Shown piece after piece: positions 1 to 5,171 of a DNA stretch of 5,171 bases. A program made the position numbers and the translations under genes. Location: the NCBI GenBank assembly GCA_013815405.1, contig JACDGF010000186.1:1-5171 (forward strand), written 5' to 3'. This stretch comes from Caulobacteraceae bacterium (GTDB taxonomy: Bacteria; Pseudomonadota; Alphaproteobacteria; Caulobacterales; Caulobacteraceae). Position 1 is the stretch's first letter. The number at the start of each line of letters is the position of its first letter. The notes under the pieces are model-generated. The model did no database searches. It was not told where the DNA came from and was given only the letters and a program-made list of their open reading frames with translations.

Positions 1-2
1 GC

Positions 3-1508
3 GTGTGGTCCAAGACCTGGGCGATCGCCAACTGGAAACGCCGCAACCCCTCCGCCGCGCCGGCTGAGGCCTTCGCTCTCGTCGCCGCCGAGCGGGGCGT
101 GCGGCGGCTCTTGGCGGTGGACGAGGCGGCGGCGAGGCTGGGCCTTTTCGCCGGCCGGAAGGCCACGGACGCCGCCGCCCTGGTTCCGGGCCTGATCACG
201 GCCGACGCCGATCCGGCCGCCGACAAGGCGGCCCTCACGGCCCTCTGCGACTGGTGCGCCCGCTTCTCTCCGGCTGTGGTCCCCGATCCTCCGGACGGCC
301 TTTTCCTGGACATCACAGGCGTCGCCCACCTCTGGGGCGGGGAGGCGGCTATGGCGGCCGATCTGATCGCTCGCCTGGAGACGAACGGCATTCCAGCGCG
401 CGCCGCGGTGGCGGGAACGGCCGGCGCCGCCTGGGCCCTCGCCCGCTTCGGGGATGATGAAACCTTCGTCCCGCCCGGCGGCGAAAGGGCGGCCCTCGCC
501 ACCCTGCCGATCCGCGCCCTTCGCCTGGACCCGCCAACCGCCGCCCAGATCGCCCGCCTGGGCCTCGCCACGATCGCAAGGTTCGCGGATTTGCCCCGGA
601 AGCAGCTGACCCGCCGCTTCGGACCCGGGGTCGTCCTTCGCCTGGACCAGGCCCTCGGCGACGCGCCCGAGGCCCTAGCCTTCCGCCGTCCGCCCAATCC
701 CTGGCTCTCCCGCTTGGCCTTCGCCGAGCCGATCAGCACTCCCGAGGATCTCGGACGCGTCGTCCTGGATGCCGCGATCCCGCTCTGCGCGCGCCTGGAG
801 GCGGTGGGGCAGGGCGCCTTGCGCTTCGAACTCGGCTTCCACCGCCTCGACGGGAAGGTCCAGCGCCTCGCCGTCGGCCTGGCCCTGCCCGGTCGCGACG
901 CCCGCCGCGTGGCGCGCCTGTTCGCCCCCCTCCTGGAAAGCGTGGACCCCGGCTTCGGGATCGAGGTCGTCACCCTGGCGGCCGAAGGGGTGGAGCGCCT
1001 TTCACAGAGCCAGCCGCGCCTGGGCGAGACCGGCGAGCTCACGCCGGAAGAAGGGGTCGCTCCCCTCGTCGACCGTCTCTCCAACCGCCTGGGCCAAGCC
1101 CTGGTCTGGCGCGCCGAACCCTATCCCAGCCATGTCCCCGAACAGACTGTCGTCCGGCGCCCGCCGCTGTCGCCGGCCGGGGACGACGGCTGGGACTCCG
1201 AGCGTCCGCGCCCCTTGCGCCTGTTCCGCCGCCCCGAGCCGATCTCGGTGGTGGCCCTCGTGCCCGACGATCCTCCGATCTTCTTTCGCTGGCGCGGCCT
1301 TGGGCGCCGGGTGCGACGCGCCGAGGGGCCCGAACGCCTGGCCCCGGAATGGTGGCGCCGCCCCTTCGAAAAAAACGCCGATCCGGCCAAGGCGCGCGAC
1401 TACTATCGCGTCGAGGACGAAGCGGGGATGCGTTTCTGGCTCTTCCGCGCCGGCCTCTACGATGCCGACAATCCCCTCCATTGGTGGCTCCATGGCCTGT
1501 TCGGGTGA
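3..1508 (+). CDS. imuB: ImuB, Y-family polymerase-like mutasome adaptor (5' end outside window)
   Basis: ImuB is a catalytically inactive relative of Y-family DNA polymerases. In the SOS-induced ImuA–ImuB–DnaE2 mutasome it links the error-prone polymerase DnaE2 to the beta clamp during translesion synthesis. About 501 codons are visible. The first residues (WSKTWAIANWKRR) match the region just after the first beta strand of the family, so the GTG at 3 is probably an internal valine and only a few residues lie outside the window. Where active Y-family enzymes carry an Asp-Glu pair (SIDE motif), this protein reads FLDITG at residues 101–106, so the second acidic residue is missing, as expected for ImuB. 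A helix-hairpin-helix-like stretch lies near residues 168–207. The characteristic ImuB C-terminus is intact: PEPI at 411–414, WRG at 430–432, APEWWR at 447–452, DYYRVED at 466–472 and a WWLHGLF ending. A possible degenerate clamp-binding motif is QSQPRLG at 335–341. GC is very high (one line counted gave 48 of 60). imuA would be expected upstream, outside the window. Confidence 0.9.
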   Translation: MWSKTWAIANWKRRNPSAAPAEAFALVAAERGVRRLLAVDEAAARLGLFAGRKATDAAALVPGLITADADPAADKAALTALCDWCARFSPAVVPDPPDGLFLDITGVAHLWGGEAAMAADLIARLETNGIPARAAVAGTAGAAWALARFGDDETFVPPGGERAALATLPIRALRLDPPTAAQIARLGLATIARFADLPRKQLTRRFGPGVVLRLDQALGDAPEALAFRRPPNPWLSRLAFAEPISTPEDLGRVVLDAAIPLCARLEAVGQGALRFELGFHRLDGKVQRLAVGLALPGRDARRVARLFAPLLESVDPGFGIEVVTLAAEGVERLSQSQPRLGETGELTPEEGVAPLVDRLSNRLGQALVWRAEPYPSHVPEQTVVRRPPLSPAGDDGWDSERPRPLRLFRRPEPISVVALVPDDPPIFFRWRGLGRRVRRAEGPERLAPEWWRRPFEKNADPAKARDYYRVEDEAGMRFWLFRAGLYDADNPLHWWLHGLFG

Positions 1509-1516
1509 GGATAAGA

Positions 1517-1667
1517 CTCCTCCTTCCCCTTCATGGGGAGGGACAGGCCGCGAAGCGGCCAGGGTGGGGCAGTGTGCCGACAGTCTCGAAAGCCCGTGGT
1601 TATCCCGCACTGCCCCACCCGGCCCTTCGGGCCACCCTCCCCATGAAGGGGAGGGAGGGGAGGGAGG
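1517..1667. repeat. Long imperfect palindromic repeat element at the imuB/dnaE2 junction
   Basis: This non-coding element has nested inverted repeats. The outer arms are 1518–1542 and 1635–1659, pairing at 23 of 25 positions around the core CCCTCCCCATGAAGGGGA. The inner arms GGGTGGGGCAGTG (1562–1574) and CACTGCCCCACCC (1608–1620) pair perfectly over 13 bases. Between outer and inner arms each side has its own small hairpin: GGCCGC-GAA-GCGGCC at 1546–1560 and GGCCC-TTC-GGGCC at 1621–1633. The whole could fold as a branched cloverleaf-like structure around a central spacer of about 33 bases (1575–1607). It ends in a purine run of GGGAGG units. No transposase gene and no convincing target-site duplication are visible. 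It resembles dispersed intergenic or intragenic palindromes (MITE or REP-like) that I recall from Caulobacterales genomes; copy number cannot be judged here. It is not followed by a T-run, so it is not a normal intrinsic terminator. Confidence 0.85.
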
Positions 1668-1671
1668 AAAA

Positions 1672-2445
1672 CGCCTCCGCCCCGTTCGCCTGGGTCTGCG
1701 CCAGATCCGGGGTCTCAAGCGGGCCGAGGCGGATCGGTTGATCGCGGTGCGAAAGGCCGGGGTGCGGACCTTGGGCGAGATCGCCTCGCGGGCGGACCTG
1801 TCGCGCCAGGCCCTGGAACTTCTGGCCGAGGCCGACGCCTTGCGCTCCCTGGGCCTGGACCGCCGGGCAGGGCTGTGGGCGGTCAAGGGCATGGCGCCCG
1901 AGACGAGGGTCGAGATCGAAGCGCCGCTGCTTGCCCTCATGGGCGCTCCGCCGGAAGGCGCGATCCAGCTTCCGCCCATGGCGCTGCCTCTCCACGTCGC
2001 CGAAGATTATCGCACCACCAGCCTGTCGCTGAAGGCGCACCCCTGCACCTTCTTTCGCCCCTTGCTCAAGAAGATGGGCGCGGCGACGGCCGCCGGGTTG
2101 AAGGGGATGGCGGACGGTCGGCGGGTGTCCGTCGGGGGGCTGGTGTTGATCCGCCAGCGCCCGGGCACCGCCAAGGGGGTGGTCTTCATCACCCTCGAAG
2201 ACGAGACCGGCTCGGCCAACGCCGTGGTCTGGGCCGATGTCTTCACGGCCAACCGCCGGGTGGTGATGAGTTCTTCATTTCTGGTCGTCCACGGACGATT
2301 GCAGCGCGCCGGCGAGGTGATCCATGTCGTCGCCGAGCGGTTCACCGACCTGACCGGCCGGCTCGCCCAACTCAAGGAAGCCGAGGCCGCCCCCTCTCGC
2401 CCAGCAATGTCGCCCAGGCTTGGACGCAGTCGGGACTTTCACTAA
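1672..2445 (+). pseudogene. dnaE2: dnaE2 C-terminal remnant (error-prone DNA polymerase, lacking the catalytic three-quarters)
   Basis: About 255 codons match only the C-terminal quarter of DnaE2, a C-family polymerase normally about 1,050–1,150 residues long. Similarity starts at PVRLGLRQIRGL (from 1681), the start of the helix-hairpin-helix segment. It continues through LAEADALRSLGLDRRAGLW (about 1831–1887) and the HPCTFFRP-type motif near 2038. An OB-fold follows at about 2116–2370, with VVFITLEDETG and VVHGRLQR. The normal DnaE2-like ending SRDFH lies just before the TAA at 2443–2445. The PHP domain, palm with catalytic aspartates, and fingers are all absent, and no other copy of them lies in the window. 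The reading frame (+1) is open back through the palindromic repeat and differs from the imuB frame (+3). No convincing start codon with a ribosome binding site precedes it; an in-frame ATG at 1891 could at most give the OB part. No internal frameshift or stop is seen, so truncation is recent or artefactual. Without the palm it cannot polymerise DNA. Confidence 0.85.
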
Positions 2446-2948
2446 GGATTTTGAACGCCGGCGCCTTGTCTCGGGATGGAAGGCTTGGCTTGCCACAGTT
2501 CGATTTTCGTCCCGTCCGGATCGAGAATCCAGGCGAACTTTCCGCTTGGATCCTTGTCGTCGCGCTTGAGGATGGTGACACCCTTGCCCGCCAGCTTGGC
2601 GAGGAACGCGTCCAAGTCATCCACCGCGAAATTCACCATGAATTCGCGCTTCGACGGCGTCATGTAATCGGTGGACTCCGGAAACGGTCCCCAAACCACA
2701 ACCGGCGGATGCCGTGGCGCCTCGTAGCTCAGCGCCGCGCCGCCCCAATTTTCGATCTTGAGGCCCAGAACATCCCGATACCATGCCGCCAAAGCCTTGG
2801 GATCCTTGCTCTTGAAGAAGACGCCGCCAATGCCGGTAACCCGACCCGCACTCAAATCGCCACTTTTCGCAGGGTCAGCGGAAGCTCCGCCTCCATTCAG
2901 GAGCACCCCGAACACGACCGCCAACCATGCCGAGATTCTTGCCGTCAT
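2442..2948 (-). CDS. VOC-superfamily (glyoxalase/bleomycin-resistance fold) protein with signal peptide
   Basis: The product is 168 residues from the ATG at 2948–2946, chosen because AGGAG stands 7 bases upstream; a longer reading from 3005 has no such site and would bury the signal peptide. Residues 1–24 look like a Sec signal peptide: MTAR, a hydrophobic stretch to about residue 17, then ASA cleaved before D25. There is no lipobox cysteine, so the mature protein is probably periplasmic. A single VOC domain spans about 37–152: GIGGVFFKSKDP (39–50), AWYRDVLGL (55–63), FMVNFAVDDLDAFL (103–116), FAWILDPDG (138–146) and IELW (149–152). The final glutamate (E150), a metal ligand in many VOC enzymes, is present, but the usual first histidine is replaced in GIGGVFF and the middle histidine is missing in FMVNF. 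Metal-dependent chemistry is therefore doubtful and the function is unknown. It lies 60 bases behind the beta-oxidation gene and could be co-transcribed. GC is lower than its neighbours, about 57% over three counted lines. Confidence 0.85.
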   Translation of the reverse strand: MTARISAWLAVVFGVLLNGGGASADPAKSGDLSAGRVTGIGGVFFKSKDPKALAAWYRDVLGLKIENWGGAALSYEAPRHPPVVVWGPFPESTDYMTPSKREFMVNFAVDDLDAFLAKLAGKGVTILKRDDKDPSGKFAWILDPDGTKIELWQAKPSIPRQGAGVQNP

Positions 2949-2955
2949 CGCTATT

Positions 2956-2960
2956 CTCCT
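2956..2960 (-). promoter_or_regulatory. Ribosome binding site deciding the VOC gene start
   Basis: Read on the minus strand, AGGAG is followed by the 7-base spacer AATAGCG and then ATG at 2948. This near-ideal Shine-Dalgarno fixes the start at 2948 and makes the hydrophobic N-terminus a true signal peptide. Confidence 0.75.
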
Positions 2961-2982
2961 GGACGGCGCGCCGCTCCGCCTC

Positions 2983-3008
2983 AGGTCGCTCCCAACGGAG
3001 TCCACGAC

Positions 3009-3010
<2 letters not shown>
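2983..3010 (-). other. Possible hairpin over the stop codon of the beta-oxidation gene
   Basis: Six-base arms AGGTCG (2983–2988) and CGACCT (3005–3010) enclose a second pair CTCC (2989–2992) and GGAG (2997–3000). They could form a 10-pair stem with a 4-base bulge and a 4-base loop. In the minus-strand transcript it would cover most of the TAG at 3011–3009 and stand between the two minus-strand genes. No T-run follows, so it is not a classical intrinsic terminator. It might protect the upstream message or tune read-through into the VOC gene. It could also be chance. Confidence 0.35.
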
Positions 3011-5087
<2,077 letters not shown>

Positions 5088-5094
5088 GGAAAGG

Positions 5095-5099
5095 TCCTC
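5095..5099 (-). promoter_or_regulatory. Ribosome binding site deciding the start of the beta-oxidation gene
   Basis: On the minus strand GAGGA is followed by the 7-base spacer CCTTTCC and the ATG at 5087. The product then begins MTVINAVTDYALDG, right before the first crotonase strand. An ATG 20 codons upstream at 5147 would add a segment unlike the family and has no comparable site. Confidence 0.7.
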
Positions 5100-5171
5100 G
5101 GCGCGGGGTTTCCGCAGAGCCTCAAGCGCTCCGGCTCCCGAATTCAAACGCTTGTTATAGGCCCCACGGAG
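5100..5171 (-). promoter_or_regulatory. Upstream leader and possible promoter of the beta-oxidation gene
   Basis: This short region upstream of the beta-oxidation gene is the only AT-richer stretch nearby. On the minus strand TATAAC (5159–5154) could be a -10 element; its -35 would fall at or beyond the window edge, so it cannot be judged. Read on the plus strand, the same bases (TTGTTATAG) could equally belong to a divergent promoter. A 6-base inverted repeat, CAAGCG (5123–5128) and CGCTTG (5149–5154), would lie in the leader or act as an operator. This is inference from weak motifs. Confidence 0.25.

Noticed and set aside
1517..1667. The palindrome as an intrinsic terminator for imuB.
   Set aside because: There is no T-run on either side in the right direction, and the branched 150-base structure is far larger than a terminator.
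769..1671. The 5' part of a long plus-frame +1 reading continuous with the dnaE2 remnant (769–2445).
   Set aside because: Up to 1508 it is an arginine/serine/alanine-rich shadow of imuB in another frame, and then it crosses the palindrome. Only the part from about 1672 resembles a real protein.
1507..1682. GAGG-type similarity on the two flanks of the repeat (1507–1510 and 1664–1667) as a target-site duplication.
   Set aside because: The similarity is short, gapped and embedded in GGGAGG repeats, so it could be chance.
1002..1979. A 325-codon minus-strand open frame across imuB, the repeat and dnaE2.
   Set aside because: Its composition is that of an antisense shadow in high-GC DNA. It crosses three unrelated features and has no recognisable domain.
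2949..3005. An upstream start for the VOC gene at 3005.
   Set aside because: It has no ribosome binding site, adds an arginine-rich segment ahead of a clear signal peptide, and overlaps the possible hairpin.
5088..5147. An upstream ATG at 5147 for the beta-oxidation gene.
   Set aside because: The 20 extra residues do not look like the family, and a good ribosome binding site points to 5087.

Overview
The window looks like a chromosomal stretch of a high-GC alphaproteobacterium. Caulobacterales (the Caulobacter / Phenylobacterium / Brevundimonas group) is the best guess. The reasons are the very GC-rich coding sequence, the imuB–dnaE2 mutagenesis locus, the FadB/FadJ-type multifunctional enzyme, and a long palindromic repeat of the CCTCCCCATGAAGGGGAGG kind that I associate from memory with this group. 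The genus is inference; no marker gene is present.

Layout on the + strand: (1) 3–1508 is imuB, complete at its C-terminus but cut at its N-terminus by the window edge. (2) About 1517–1667 is a roughly 150-base imperfect palindrome with two small internal hairpins. (3) About 1672–2445 is only the last quarter of dnaE2, the error-prone replicative-type polymerase: the helix-hairpin-helix and OB-fold region up to the normal C-terminus. The PHP and catalytic domains that should lie between imuB and this point are missing, and the repeat sits exactly at the junction. On the - strand: (4) 5087–3009 is a 692-residue enoyl-CoA hydratase / 3-hydroxyacyl-CoA dehydrogenase with all key catalytic residues. 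(5) 2948–2442 is a 168-residue VOC-fold protein with a Sec-type signal peptide. It lies 60 bases behind the beta-oxidation gene and its stop overlaps the dnaE2 stop tail to tail.

Functionally there are two unrelated blocks. ImuA, ImuB and DnaE2 normally form the SOS-induced mutasome, in which ImuB is the non-catalytic adaptor to the beta clamp and DnaE2 does the synthesis. As written here, ImuB has no intact DnaE2 next to it, so either this lineage has lost the mutasome or the assembly collapsed at the repeat. The minus-strand block is fatty-acid beta-oxidation plus a probably exported VOC protein of unknown function.

I see no wholly new system. The point most worth checking is the truncated dnaE2 and its exact junction with the palindromic element. 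No tRNA, rRNA, CRISPR array or transposase gene is visible.
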